NCBI GenBank assembly: GCA_023451395.1
Contig: JAEXZL010000024.1
Span: forward strand, 1-35,940
Reading direction: 5' to 3'
Length of the DNA: 35,940 nucleotides
DNA from: Bacillota bacterium
Lineage (GTDB): Bacteria; Bacillota; Clostridia; Clostridiales; Clostridiaceae
Shown here in pieces: positions 15,597 to 23,869 of the stretch. Position numbers and translations under genes: made by a program. The number at the start of each line of letters is the position of its first letter. Positions within the stretch are counted from its first letter, which is position 1. Under the pieces are notes generated by a model that saw only the letters and a program-made list of their open reading frames with translations, ran no database searches and had not been told where the DNA came from.

Positions 15597-16283
15597 TTAT
15601 TTATCTAATTTCTTGATTTCCTCTGCGAATCTTTTTGTAATAAGCTGCGGTCTTGTGATTATTGATCCCACTACCACACTATGACATCCAAGCTCCAGCA
15701 CCCTTCTTGCCTTTTCTGGAGTATCGATATTGCCTTCCGCTATCACTGGCTTCTTAACAGAGCTTAAAATCCTTTTTATAAGCTCAAAATCATTAGCTTC
15801 AATGTGTATCCCTTTACTTGCTTCTGTGTAGCCTACAAGGGTTGTCCCAATATAATCAAAGCCAAGCTTATCTGCCATTATTGCTTCCTCATAGGTGGAG
15901 CAATCTGCCATGAGCTTTAGGTTATTATATTTCTCTCTTATAGTTCTAACAAAATCCTCTAAAGTAACATTACCTGGTCTTATTCTATCAGTAGCATCTA
16001 GGGCAATAATATCCGCTCCAGATCGTGCAAGCTCCTCTATTTCCTTAAGGGTTGGGGTTATGTAAACCTCACTATCTTCATAGTCACGCTTAACAATACC
16101 TATAACCGGCAGGGAAACATTATTTTTAATCTCTTTAATATCACTATAGCTATTAGCTCTTATCCCTACTGCCCCACCTTCTTTAGCTGCCACCGCCATA
16201 CGTCCCATAATAAAGGATGAATGAAGAGGCTCATCCTCTAAGGCTTGACAGGATACTATTAGGCCTTTATATATTTTTTCCAT
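15597..16283 (-). CDS. nanE: N-acetylmannosamine-6-phosphate 2-epimerase
   Basis: This 228-residue TIM-barrel enzyme interconverts ManNAc-6-P and GlcNAc-6-P. Family motifs are clear: the N-terminal GLIVSCQALEDEPLHS, GIVKRDY with lysine K65 at the position of the catalytic lysine of the Clostridium perfringens enzyme, ALDATDR, the GTTLVGYT loop, and the C-terminal AEGNI and VVVGSIITRP phosphate-binding segments. GGAGGCTGTT precedes the ATG. No sialate lyase (nanA) is in the window, so its role may be in amino-sugar salvage rather than sialic acid use. It sits 188 bases after the helix/kinase fusion gene and before the rpiR-type gene. It would funnel ManNAc-6-P into the same GlcNAc-6-P pool fed by the kinases here. 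Confidence 0.93.
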   Translation of the reverse strand: MEKIYKGLIVSCQALEDEPLHSSFIMGRMAVAAKEGGAVGIRANSYSDIKEIKNNVSLPVIGIVKRDYEDSEVYITPTLKEIEELARSGADIIALDATDRIRPGNVTLEDFVRTIREKYNNLKLMADCSTYEEAIMADKLGFDYIGTTLVGYTEASKGIHIEANDFELIKRILSSVKKPVIAEGNIDTPEKARRVLELGCHSVVVGSIITRPQLITKRFAEEIKKLDK

Positions 16284-16471
16284 AACAGCCTCCTAAATAA
16301 TCTTATTTATACAGCTATTGTAGCTCTATTTGAATTTATTTTCAATTATATGATCATATTAGAAACTTTTTTCATCATTTTACTAATATACATAAAAAAA
16401 ATCTAATTCAAAGGGCTCTATTTGAAAATCTGTTCAGTTATGCTCCTAGAGGGGCATCCTCCTGCATATTA

Positions 16472-17803
16472 TTATTTCTGATTCTTACAAGCTATATAAT
16501 ATGCACCTTTAGCAGGTGAAACATCCTCTTGAACTATTTCAAAGTCTTGTATTTTGGTTTTTAAATACCTTATAAAATCCTTCTTAACCAGTGGAATTTT
16601 TGTAAGAATGCTGCCTCTTATAGCTATTTTAACCTTTGAGTCAATCTTCATTTGACTAAACACCTTTAATGTATTATCCACCAAATCTCTACTTGCTTGC
16701 TTTAATATTCTAATGGAGTTTTTATCGTTTTTATTTGCTGCACTGACTATTACAGGGACTAAACTAGAGATATCACTTTTATTTGAGCTATACACAAAAT
16801 TAACAGCATCAGCTATTGACGTTACATTAATTGCCCTCATTATTTCTCTGCTTAAATATGAGGGTGACTGCCCATCATCCTTCTCCTCTACTATTAATTT
16901 TAAAGCCTGTAAAGCAATATCATATCCGCTTCCTTTATCCCCTAATATGTTTCCCCACCCACCAGCTCTTATATATTTTTCCTTATATATACCAAAACTT
17001 ATGGAGCCAGTTCCAGCAATGGTGAGTATTCCATCCTGCCCTTTCAACAATGCATAAAAGGCTAAATCTGCATCACTAATAACAGTTACAGAGATAGGAA
17101 ATCTACTGCGTAAGTATTTTTCCACAATTTCCTTATTATTACCTGTATAAGCTCCGGCAAGGCCTGCATAAATATGAATACAGCGATTTACTCTAAGATC
17201 CTTCATACACTGAAGTATGGCTATTTCAATATTTTTAAGGCCTTCCTCTCTATTAATAACTATATTTCCGAAACCAGAATAGCCATGAGATATTTCTCTT
17301 CCATCTAATGTATATGCAATGGCTTCTGTTTTAGAGCCTCCTCCATCTACACCTATAATATACTCAACGTCTTCTGTGTATTTATTAAATTTCTCTATGG
17401 TCTGTTTACTTTGAATTACATCAAAGTAGCTCTTTATATAATCCTCCATTTCATCCAGAAGCTTAACCTTGATCTCATCCTCATAAAAGCCTTTATAGCT
17501 TAGCTTCTTACTTCTATTAAGTAAAAAATCATCTAAGGTATTTGATATAGGTTGATTTCCTTCCTTGACTTTTAGTTCATAAAGTAACACACTGGAGTCT
17601 ATATAATATAACACAGGCCTTCCAGGAATTTTATATATAAGTTCAGCTTCCACAAGTTTTTTAAAGGCTCTTACTACATTAGATCTAAGCATACCTATTT
17701 TTTCTGCAACAACTGATGCTGATACCCCTTTGATCTCACCCTTAACAAGCTGCTTTCTACATTCATCCTTTAGAACTTCGTAAACCTTTTCGTAAACTAA
17801 CAT
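16472..17803 (-). CDS. Winged-helix DNA-binding domain fused to a BadF-type sugar kinase
   Basis: This 443-residue protein joins two parts. Residues 1-75 form a winged helix (SASVVAEKIGMLRSNVVRAF, then IPGRPVLYYID) like the N-terminal domain of LevR-type regulators. Residues 147-443 are a BadF/BadG/NAGK-type kinase with GVDGGGSKT at 151-159 and AGTGS at 263-267. A helical linker (about 76-146) joins them. The third kinase motif is GDKGSG at 288-293, where MurK-type kinases have GDEGS. It lies 30 bases after the GH4 gene and has AAGGTGAAG before the ATG. The build recalls ROK repressors such as NagC, in which a sugar-kinase fold senses ligand, but uses an unrelated helix and kinase family. It could be an active GlcNAc/MurNAc kinase that also regulates, or a pure sensor. 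Confidence 0.85.
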   Translation of the reverse strand: MLVYEKVYEVLKDECRKQLVKGEIKGVSASVVAEKIGMLRSNVVRAFKKLVEAELIYKIPGRPVLYYIDSSVLLYELKVKEGNQPISNTLDDFLLNRSKKLSYKGFYEDEIKVKLLDEMEDYIKSYFDVIQSKQTIEKFNKYTEDVEYIIGVDGGGSKTEAIAYTLDGREISHGYSGFGNIVINREEGLKNIEIAILQCMKDLRVNRCIHIYAGLAGAYTGNNKEIVEKYLRSRFPISVTVISDADLAFYALLKGQDGILTIAGTGSISFGIYKEKYIRAGGWGNILGDKGSGYDIALQALKLIVEEKDDGQSPSYLSREIMRAINVTSIADAVNFVYSSNKSDISSLVPVIVSAANKNDKNSIRILKQASRDLVDNTLKVFSQMKIDSKVKIAIRGSILTKIPLVKKDFIRYLKTKIQDFEIVQEDVSPAKGAYYIACKNQK

Positions 17804-17833
17804 AACTTCACCTTATAAATTTATTTATTGTTA

Positions 17834-19141
17834 TTATTTTTTATTGAAATTTGGCAAATATTCCTTATGTGCTTCTAACAGCTCATTTAAAAGAACCTGT
17901 GCATATCTTTGTGATCCCACTAAAGGATTAATCATCAATGCCATTAGTGCCTTATTATAGTCACCGGTTACCGCCGCTTCACAAGCAGATACTTCAAAAG
18001 ATTTTATCTGTTGAACTAGTCCTAAGGTAGCCTTTGGAAGCTTTCCTACTGTTATAGGTACAGGACCATTTTTAGTTATGACCGAGCTTATTTCTACAAC
18101 CTCATCATATTCAAATTCTTCCATGGCACCTTTGTTTACGGTATTAACCACTTGAATATCACCCTTATCATTATATATGGAGCAAATTAAATTACATGCA
18201 GCGTCACTATAATAAGCTCCTCCTCTTCTCTCCAGAAGCTTAGGCTTTTCTTGTAGATTCACATCTTTATACATCTCAAAAAGCTCTGTTTCTATTTCCT
18301 TAACGCTCTCAGCTCTAGTGCCATTTTTTTTATACTTTTCTATAGCCTCTTCTAGGGTTTCCTTTGCCATATAATAGTACCTTTGATATGGTGAGGGTAT
18401 CACACCTAATTCTTTAACAAAGGCATTGCTCCACTCAGTTCCACTGATATTATTCATGCTTTGATTGCCCCATTTGTTTATAACCTCTTGTGTTCTATCC
18501 TTGCCGTTAACATAAACACCTGTGGCAAAAACCATATGATTTAAGCCACCAAAGGTTACCCTAACATTACTCTTATCTTCTTCAAGTAACTTTGCAATAG
18601 CAGTATGCATGTCAATAGGAACATTGCAAAGCCCTACTGCTTTTTTAATATTGCTATACCTGTGTACAGCCTCTGTAACCATACCTGCAGGATTTGTAAA
18701 ATTAATTAGCCAAGCTTCCGGACAGAGTTCCTCCATATCCTTGCAAATATCTAAAATAACTGGTATTGTCCTTAATCCCTTAAATAATCCTCCTGCACCA
18801 TTGGTTTCTTGTCCAAGAAGTCCATGACTTAGTGGAATCCTTTCATCCTTAATCCTGGCATCTAATAATCCTACTCTCATTTGGGTAGTAACAAAATCTG
18901 CATCCTTTAATGCTTCACGCCTATCTAAAGTTAAATGAATTTTCATAGGAAGTTGAGCCTTTTCAACCATTCTTTTAGCTAAAGCACCCACTATCTCAAG
19001 CTTCTCTTTACCCTCATTACAATCTACCAGCCATAATTCACTTACTGGCAGCTCATCATATCTCTTAATAAATCCCTCCACCAATTCAGGGGTATAGCTC
19101 GAACCTCCTCCTATAGTTACAATCTTTATAGTACTTTTCAT
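17834..19141 (-). CDS. GH4 6-phospho-beta-glucosidase family enzyme
   Basis: This 435-residue enzyme is of the NAD- and metal-dependent GH4 family (LicH/CelF/BglT type). The N-terminal Rossmann motif is GGGSSYTPEL at 11-20. QETNGAGG is at 111-118 and NFTNPAG at 147-153, and the metal-binding Cys and His are C172 (GLCNVP) and H202 (GGLNHM). It cleaves a 6-phosphorylated beta-disaccharide in the cytoplasm through an oxidation at C3. It follows a ROK kinase gene, so the substrate may be made by cytoplasmic phosphorylation rather than by a PTS. Nearby genes point to amino sugars (chitobiose- or muropeptide-derived disaccharide phosphate), but cellobiose phosphate is also possible. AGGGTGAAG precedes the ATG. 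Confidence 0.92.
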   Translation of the reverse strand: MKSTIKIVTIGGGSSYTPELVEGFIKRYDELPVSELWLVDCNEGKEKLEIVGALAKRMVEKAQLPMKIHLTLDRREALKDADFVTTQMRVGLLDARIKDERIPLSHGLLGQETNGAGGLFKGLRTIPVILDICKDMEELCPEAWLINFTNPAGMVTEAVHRYSNIKKAVGLCNVPIDMHTAIAKLLEEDKSNVRVTFGGLNHMVFATGVYVNGKDRTQEVINKWGNQSMNNISGTEWSNAFVKELGVIPSPYQRYYYMAKETLEEAIEKYKKNGTRAESVKEIETELFEMYKDVNLQEKPKLLERRGGAYYSDAACNLICSIYNDKGDIQVVNTVNKGAMEEFEYDEVVEISSVITKNGPVPITVGKLPKATLGLVQQIKSFEVSACEAAVTGDYNKALMALMINPLVGSQRYAQVLLNELLEAHKEYLPNFNKK

Positions 19142-19186
19142 CTATCTTCACCCTCTTACTTTATTGTTTTTATCGATTTATACACT

Positions 19187-19217
19187 ATTATACTTAATAA
19201 GCAACCACGGATTTCAA
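19187..19217 (-). promoter_or_regulatory. Possible promoter before the GH4 gene
   Basis: On the minus strand TTGAAA (19212-19217) and TATAAT (19187-19192) are separated by 19 bases, in the 88-base gap between the ROK kinase and GH4 genes. The spacing is wider than the usual 17, so this is only a candidate for an internal promoter. Confidence 0.3.
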
Positions 19218-19229
19218 AATATATTTAAT

Positions 19230-20114
19230 CTATGCCTTGTGATTCTCATACTCATTTAAATAGTTACGGACAGCTCCAAGCATGCCTGCATTATTTTTCA
19301 GCTTGCATGTCTTGATACTGGTATATTCACTTAAGTGAGGATATATCTCATATACTTTTCTCTGCAAATCGTCAATTAATCTCTCTTGAGAGCTTACTCC
19401 TCCCCCAAGAAGAATCCTTTCAGGATCAAAACATATTGCTATATTCCCAAATATTAATGCAATATCAGTTAACCATTCCTCATATATTAAATTTATAGTT
19501 TTGTTATCCAAATTATCAAAAATATACTCACCATCAACTTGTTTACCTAATGCTTTACTAATCTTATTAACTAAGGTGTAGGTCGCATATGGGCTCTTAT
19601 ATTCAATTCCAGAAGCCTTCTTTTCTCTTCCTAAATACATAAGCCCAAACTCCCCAGCCTTAAAGCTCTTTCCTCTTAATAATCTTCCTTCAGAGATAAT
19701 GGCTCCACCTATTCCAGTTCCTAAGGTAATAACAATAAAATCTGAAATACCTTTTCCTTCTCCAATCCATAATTCCGCTAAAGCTGCACAATTTGCATCA
19801 TTTTCAATAGCTACATTGTAGCCCTTATATTCTTTAATTTTATTTTTCAAATTATAGGTAGTAAAGTTTTTTCCTACACTAAAATCTGTATTTTCTCCAG
19901 TTACTGGATTTATAAACCCTCCTATACTTATGGAGATTCCTTTAAAGCTATCTATCCTTTCCACTTTTTCTATTATCTTTAATAATTGATTAAAAAACTC
20001 TTCTGGTTCCTTCTCGGTGCCTTCCTTATGAGAAAAATACTCCTTACCTTCTTTATCAAAAAGTCCATACTTAATAAATGTGCCACCAATATCTAAGGAT
20101 AAAAATCTATTCAT
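19230..20114 (-). CDS. ROK-family sugar kinase without zinc motif
   Basis: This 294-residue kinase has the ROK signatures: DIGGT at 8-12, ENDANCAALAE at 104-114 with catalytic D106, and GTGIGG at 132-137. The zinc-binding CxCGxxGC motif is missing, and the usual GEIGH histidine is replaced (AGEFGLM). This pattern is that of BglK-type kinases and some Gram-positive ROK sugar kinases. BglK proteins phosphorylate whole beta-disaccharides at C6', giving substrates for GH4 or GH1 phospho-glucosidases. The GH4 gene directly downstream supports this reading. Because nanE is in the block, a ManNAc or GlcNAc kinase is an alternative. It follows the OppA-type gene across a stem-loop; AAAGGAACAAG precedes the ATG. 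Confidence 0.88.
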   Translation of the reverse strand: MNRFLSLDIGGTFIKYGLFDKEGKEYFSHKEGTEKEPEEFFNQLLKIIEKVERIDSFKGISISIGGFINPVTGENTDFSVGKNFTTYNLKNKIKEYKGYNVAIENDANCAALAELWIGEGKGISDFIVITLGTGIGGAIISEGRLLRGKSFKAGEFGLMYLGREKKASGIEYKSPYATYTLVNKISKALGKQVDGEYIFDNLDNKTINLIYEEWLTDIALIFGNIAICFDPERILLGGGVSSQERLIDDLQRKVYEIYPHLSEYTSIKTCKLKNNAGMLGAVRNYLNEYENHKA

Positions 20115-20183
20115 AAACTTGTTCCTTTCTACAGTAAAAATGCAAAAATTCTTTGAGGTGATAATAACGAGCTATTGAATTTT

Positions 20184-20211
20184 GCGGCCTAATGACAAGT
20201 CACTAGGCCGC
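20184..20211 (-). terminator. Stem-loop after the OppA-type gene
   Basis: The arms GCGGCCTA / TAGGCCGC give an 8-base-pair stem, continued by TGAC / GTCA after one mismatch, with an AA loop. It lies 26 bases past the binding-protein stop. On the minus strand GCAAAATTC follows, so there is no U-tract; the loop is more likely an mRNA stabiliser or processing site than a full terminator. The other binding-protein gene in the window carries a similar loop at 7968. Confidence 0.5.
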
Positions 20212-20237
20212 TTTTAAAAAGAATTTATATTTTTAGA

Positions 20238-22094
20238 TTACTTCTCTTCCACGTAATAGATTTCCTCAGCCTTAATCATTTTAGCTAATATTTGGTTCAT
20301 ATTTCCAAAATAATAATAGCTATTTTGTACTTCTCCAGCCTTTCCTTCTGCCAAACTAAGAGAGGTGTCATAAATTCTGAAAGGAGCTGACTTTTCAATA
20401 ACAGGCATAAAAATTGATAAATCATTTAAAAGGACCATAAATTCTTCTGTTAATTTTTTAATCTCTGCATCATCAGTAGCTGTGAATAACTGCTTTAACA
20501 TCTGGGTAACGTTATATTCCTTACCGCTAGTTGGTGCTTTAATAATCCTATCTTGACCAGGCTCAAGGGCAGGCAATCCAATTCTTGTGGAGGTTAATAT
20601 ATTATTAAAGGATTCCCAAGGATGTGCATATGTTCCTGCTCCACCTAACATAGTAGCACCTATCATAGCATCTGGGCTGCTTAGGTAGCTCCATATAGTC
20701 CCACTTTCCATTGGCTTGAAATTAACCTTAAAGCCAAATTCAGTTAGCATAGTGGACATTGCCTCTGAGGTGAGCATAAATGATGGCCATGAATTTATTG
20801 TTGCTATTTCTAAAGTAACCTCTTCTCCCTTTTCATTTGCCCATATACCTTGTGCATTCTTTTTCCATCCTATAGATTCAAGAAGCTTAGCTGCTTCATC
20901 AGTATTATATTTATAATCAGTAAGAGTATTTTCAAATCCCTTAGTAACATAATTACTGAACAAGGATGGTATCAATCCTGAGTTTCTAGTATCACTTAAG
21001 AAGCTTCCTGGCTCTGCAACTTTGATTAAGGTTTCTCTATCTGTTGCCATAGTAATTGCTTTTCTTACTTCAGGTATGTTTACAGGATATTTTGATGAAT
21101 TAAAGGAAAAACCTATTTGAGATAGTTCAGGTATATAGATTTTTCTCATAGTATCTTCGTATCTTTTATCAATCTGAGCTGAAGTATCAGGACTTAATCC
21201 GCCATTCTCTACAGTATATTGCTGTTCAAGTATTGAAGTGGAAAAGGCTTCTGCTCCACCTGGTCTTAATCCTCTTACTTTTTCAATATTTAAATCTAAT
21301 CTGTAGTGTGGATTTTTCTTAAAAGTTATTTCTGATGTACTTAATCCATCTATCACATAGGGACCAGAGGTAATTACTTCCTTTGGATCTGGTTTATATG
21401 CTAATAAATCATTATTGATGGCAGTTAATTTTTCTTGACCTTCTTTTGTAAATTCATATGTATTAGTATTTGGCTTAAATACTCTTTGAGTTTCAGCTAT
21501 AACCTTATACTGTTCTGCCCACTTGCTAAAAACTTTAGTTGGGGACATTATTGGAAGAGCAAAGGTAACCTTTAATAATAGTGGACTTTCAATGGCATAG
21601 GTTATTTTAATAGTTAACTCGTCCACTTTTTCAATCTTTTCTGAGTATGTCCATATAGAGCTCTTTCCAACGTTTACATAATAGTTAGTCATTATATCAT
21701 CTGCAGTAAGTGGTGAACCATCACTCCATTTCAAATCCTTTTTAAGCTTCATTGTCATAACTTTATCTTCTAATGTATAGCTTTCTAACAAGGATTCCTT
21801 ATAAGTATTTTGTGGAAATGGAGAAAAATCTGCTAAGGTATCGTATAAAAGTGGTTGAACAGACCAATTCAAACCAGCGACATCATATGGATTACCATTA
21901 AATGCTGGTGGTGCCTGTACATCTATTAGAGTAGTTAAGACCTTATCACTTTTTACTGCCTTACCCTCTAACTTAAGCTGAGTATTTTTAAGCTCTGTCT
22001 GTGTATCATTATTATTTCCACAGCCAGTAAAAACGCTAAGTATAACTCCCACTGAAAGAGCCATTGATATAATTGATTTAATTCTTAAATTCAT
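20238..22094 (-). CDS. Oligopeptide/muropeptide ABC substrate-binding lipoprotein (OppA type)
   Basis: This 618-residue lipoprotein of the family-5 solute-binding class has a signal peptide ending in lipobox F-T-G-C with lipidation at C25. The mature part shows the family hallmark LKKDLKWSDGSPLTADDI near residues 116-133. Members bind peptides, nickel or, as MppA does, cell-wall peptides. Its gene follows the serine hydrolase after 2 bases; the upstream stop codon lies inside its ribosome site (GGAGGATACTGA). OppBCDF are encoded further upstream in the same orientation, so this is their binding protein, separated by the enzyme genes. A muropeptide or GlcNAc-MurNAc-peptide is the likely ligand from context. 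Confidence 0.9.
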   Translation of the reverse strand: MNLRIKSIISMALSVGVILSVFTGCGNNNDTQTELKNTQLKLEGKAVKSDKVLTTLIDVQAPPAFNGNPYDVAGLNWSVQPLLYDTLADFSPFPQNTYKESLLESYTLEDKVMTMKLKKDLKWSDGSPLTADDIMTNYYVNVGKSSIWTYSEKIEKVDELTIKITYAIESPLLLKVTFALPIMSPTKVFSKWAEQYKVIAETQRVFKPNTNTYEFTKEGQEKLTAINNDLLAYKPDPKEVITSGPYVIDGLSTSEITFKKNPHYRLDLNIEKVRGLRPGGAEAFSTSILEQQYTVENGGLSPDTSAQIDKRYEDTMRKIYIPELSQIGFSFNSSKYPVNIPEVRKAITMATDRETLIKVAEPGSFLSDTRNSGLIPSLFSNYVTKGFENTLTDYKYNTDEAAKLLESIGWKKNAQGIWANEKGEEVTLEIATINSWPSFMLTSEAMSTMLTEFGFKVNFKPMESGTIWSYLSSPDAMIGATMLGGAGTYAHPWESFNNILTSTRIGLPALEPGQDRIIKAPTSGKEYNVTQMLKQLFTATDDAEIKKLTEEFMVLLNDLSIFMPVIEKSAPFRIYDTSLSLAEGKAGEVQNSYYYFGNMNQILAKMIKAEEIYYVEEK

Positions 22095-22096
22095 TC

Positions 22097-23161
22097 TCAG
22101 TATCCTCCTTTATATTCCGTTATTACGGCGTTATGAAGCAATCTTCTAAATCTTATAAGCCTTATGTTATCTCTAGTTGGATGAACCCTGTTAGTTAGTA
22201 AAACTGTGTACATCCCAGTTTCCTTATCTATCCAAAGAGAGGTTCCAGTAAAGCCTGTATGTCCATAGGAACCTAAAGAAAACAAATCTCCTGCCGGATG
22301 GATTCTATTATCCTTTAAGCTAAAGCCTAAGCCTCTATGTTCACTCTTTCCCTTTGTAAAATTGTAAATGCTATTATTAAAAGTATTCTCTCCTAAAAAT
22401 TGCTTTCCCTTATACCCTCCTTCATTAGAAAGCATTTGTGCAAATTTATTCATATCATTTAAATTTGAGAATACCCCTGCATTTCCTGATATACCTTTTA
22501 AAAATCTTGCATTTTCATCATGAACTATCCCTTTTAAATATTCCTGTATATCCTCGCTATATTCTGTTGATGCTATATTGAAATTTCTAGGATTAAATCC
22601 CGTGTTGTACATCTCCAAGGGATTGAAAACATACTCCTCACTAAGCTTATCCAAAGTATTGTTACCAACAATCTCCAATATCCTTCCTAATAATATAAAA
22701 CCTAAACAGCTGTATATAGTATCAGTATTAGGTGGAATGGCCAAATCAGATCTTAAAATTTCATCAATAGCTTCCTTCTCATTAGAAACAAGTGTATATA
22801 AAGGTATTGAGCCCTTTAAACCACTGGTATGGGTCATTAGGTTCAAAATTGTTATCTCTTCTTTATCCTTTGTACAATTATTAAAAAAGAAACCTAAATT
22901 ATCCTGCAGGGATAGTAACCCCTCTTCTAAAAATCTCAAAGTCACCATAGTTGTAGATAGAATCTTTGTTAAAGAAGCCATATCAAATAATGTATCTTCA
23001 TTAAGCACTTCTCTTGTAGGATAGAGGGATTTATAGCCTGTACAACATCTTAAAATCTCACCAGACCTATCTCCTATTGATAGGCATCCGCCAGGAAATA
23101 CTCCATCCTCTCCAGCCTTCTTAAAAAGCTCTATTGTTTTATTAAATTTTGAACTCACCAT
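22097..23161 (-). CDS. Serine hydrolase of the class C beta-lactamase fold (AmiE-like)
   Basis: This 354-residue enzyme has the class C beta-lactamase/PBP fold: SxxK at 63-66 (ASLTK), the YxN-type motif as YSC at 150-152 (cysteine for the usual asparagine), and the KTG-box counterpart HTG at 301-303. It has no signal peptide. The Bacillus subtilis murQRP-amiE-nagZ-namZ operon carries a protein of this fold, AmiE (YbbE), which splits MurNAc from L-alanine in muropeptides. The neighbouring NagZ-, NamZ- and MurK-like genes make that role the best guess here, in the cytoplasm. A D,D-peptidase or esterase is also possible. It starts 5 bases after the PIG-L gene. Confidence 0.85.
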   Translation of the reverse strand: MVSSKFNKTIELFKKAGEDGVFPGGCLSIGDRSGEILRCCTGYKSLYPTREVLNEDTLFDMASLTKILSTTMVTLRFLEEGLLSLQDNLGFFFNNCTKDKEEITILNLMTHTSGLKGSIPLYTLVSNEKEAIDEILRSDLAIPPNTDTIYSCLGFILLGRILEIVGNNTLDKLSEEYVFNPLEMYNTGFNPRNFNIASTEYSEDIQEYLKGIVHDENARFLKGISGNAGVFSNLNDMNKFAQMLSNEGGYKGKQFLGENTFNNSIYNFTKGKSEHRGLGFSLKDNRIHPAGDLFSLGSYGHTGFTGTSLWIDKETGMYTVLLTNRVHPTRDNIRLIRFRRLLHNAVITEYKGGY

Positions 23162-23166
23162 TTACC

Positions 23167-23868
23167 CTAAAGACCTTCTCTGACTATTCTCTTTTGCATA
23201 GGATCTATTTCAAAGGTCTCAGCATATTGCTTTCTTGCCTCTATTCCTCTAGTAGCCTTTAAATGTGAATAGTAATCTTTATATTTATATGAGGTGCTAT
23301 GCAGGGTAAACCAATGATGATTTATAGCTTCTGACCATAATTTGAAACCTTCCTCTGAAACTATAGAATAAATATATGGCTTAAAATCATTAGGATCTTC
23401 CCAATTTTCTGCATAATAGGGACCTGCTGCAAAATGAGCCTTATCCTGTCTTTCTAAGGCTGGAAGCCCTGCAAAGAACTGTGCATCATTTACAATTCTG
23501 TGGGTTAATGCATGATCCTTGTGCATACTATTCTTCCAATGAGTAATTAAAACATTTGGCTTATATTTTCTTATTAAATCTGCAACTTCTAACCTTACCT
23601 CTTTATTATCTGGTAATTCACCATCTAAATGCTCTAATACTATAGCCTCTCCACCAAGCATTTCTGCAAACTTTTCTGCCTCCTGAATCTTCTGCACCCT
23701 ATATTCCTTATCTGTAAGATGTGGAGGATTTCCCCTTTCCCCTGCTGTCAGTGCAACTGTAATAATCTTATGTCCTTGAAGGGCCATAGTTGCAAGTGTT
23801 CCTCCTGCTGTTAGCTCCATATCACCTACATGGCCACCTATAGCCATTATTATTCTTTTATCAACCAT
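23167..23868 (-). CDS. PIG-L (LmbE) family deacetylase with altered metal motif
   Basis: This 233-residue protein has the LmbE/PIG-L fold that removes acetyl groups from GlcNAc-containing molecules. The first motif, usually (P/A)HPDD, is GHVGD at 12-16: H13 and D16, which bind zinc in MshB, are kept, but the general-base Asp (D15 in MshB) is glycine. The second motif is complete, with H116, D118 and H119 in SMHKDH. It has no signal peptide. It lies one base after the GNAT gene and 5 before the AmiE-like gene, so it is in the muropeptide operon. It may deacetylate GlcNAc or MurNAc from wall fragments, or use a changed mechanism. Proteins with this HxGD motif form a recognisable branch of the family, as far as I recall, but are not biochemically defined. 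Confidence 0.85.
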   Translation of the reverse strand: MVDKRIIMAIGGHVGDMELTAGGTLATMALQGHKIITVALTAGERGNPPHLTDKEYRVQKIQEAEKFAEMLGGEAIVLEHLDGELPDNKEVRLEVADLIRKYKPNVLITHWKNSMHKDHALTHRIVNDAQFFAGLPALERQDKAHFAAGPYYAENWEDPNDFKPYIYSIVSEEGFKLWSEAINHHWFTLHSTSYKYKDYYSHLKATRGIEARKQYAETFEIDPMQKRIVREGL

Positions 23869-23869
23869 A

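Noticed and set aside
16330..16345. TTGAA-N6-TTCAA repeat before nanE as an RpiR operator
   Set aside because: Arms of only five bases in AT-rich DNA, and no second copy found near other genes of the block.
16713..17057. 114-residue open frame on the plus strand inside the helix/kinase fusion
   Set aside because: Antisense shadow of a well-supported coding region with intact kinase motifs.
22578..23024. 148-residue open frame on the plus strand inside the serine hydrolase gene
   Set aside because: Antisense to a gene with clear catalytic motifs; no ribosome site and no recognisable domain.
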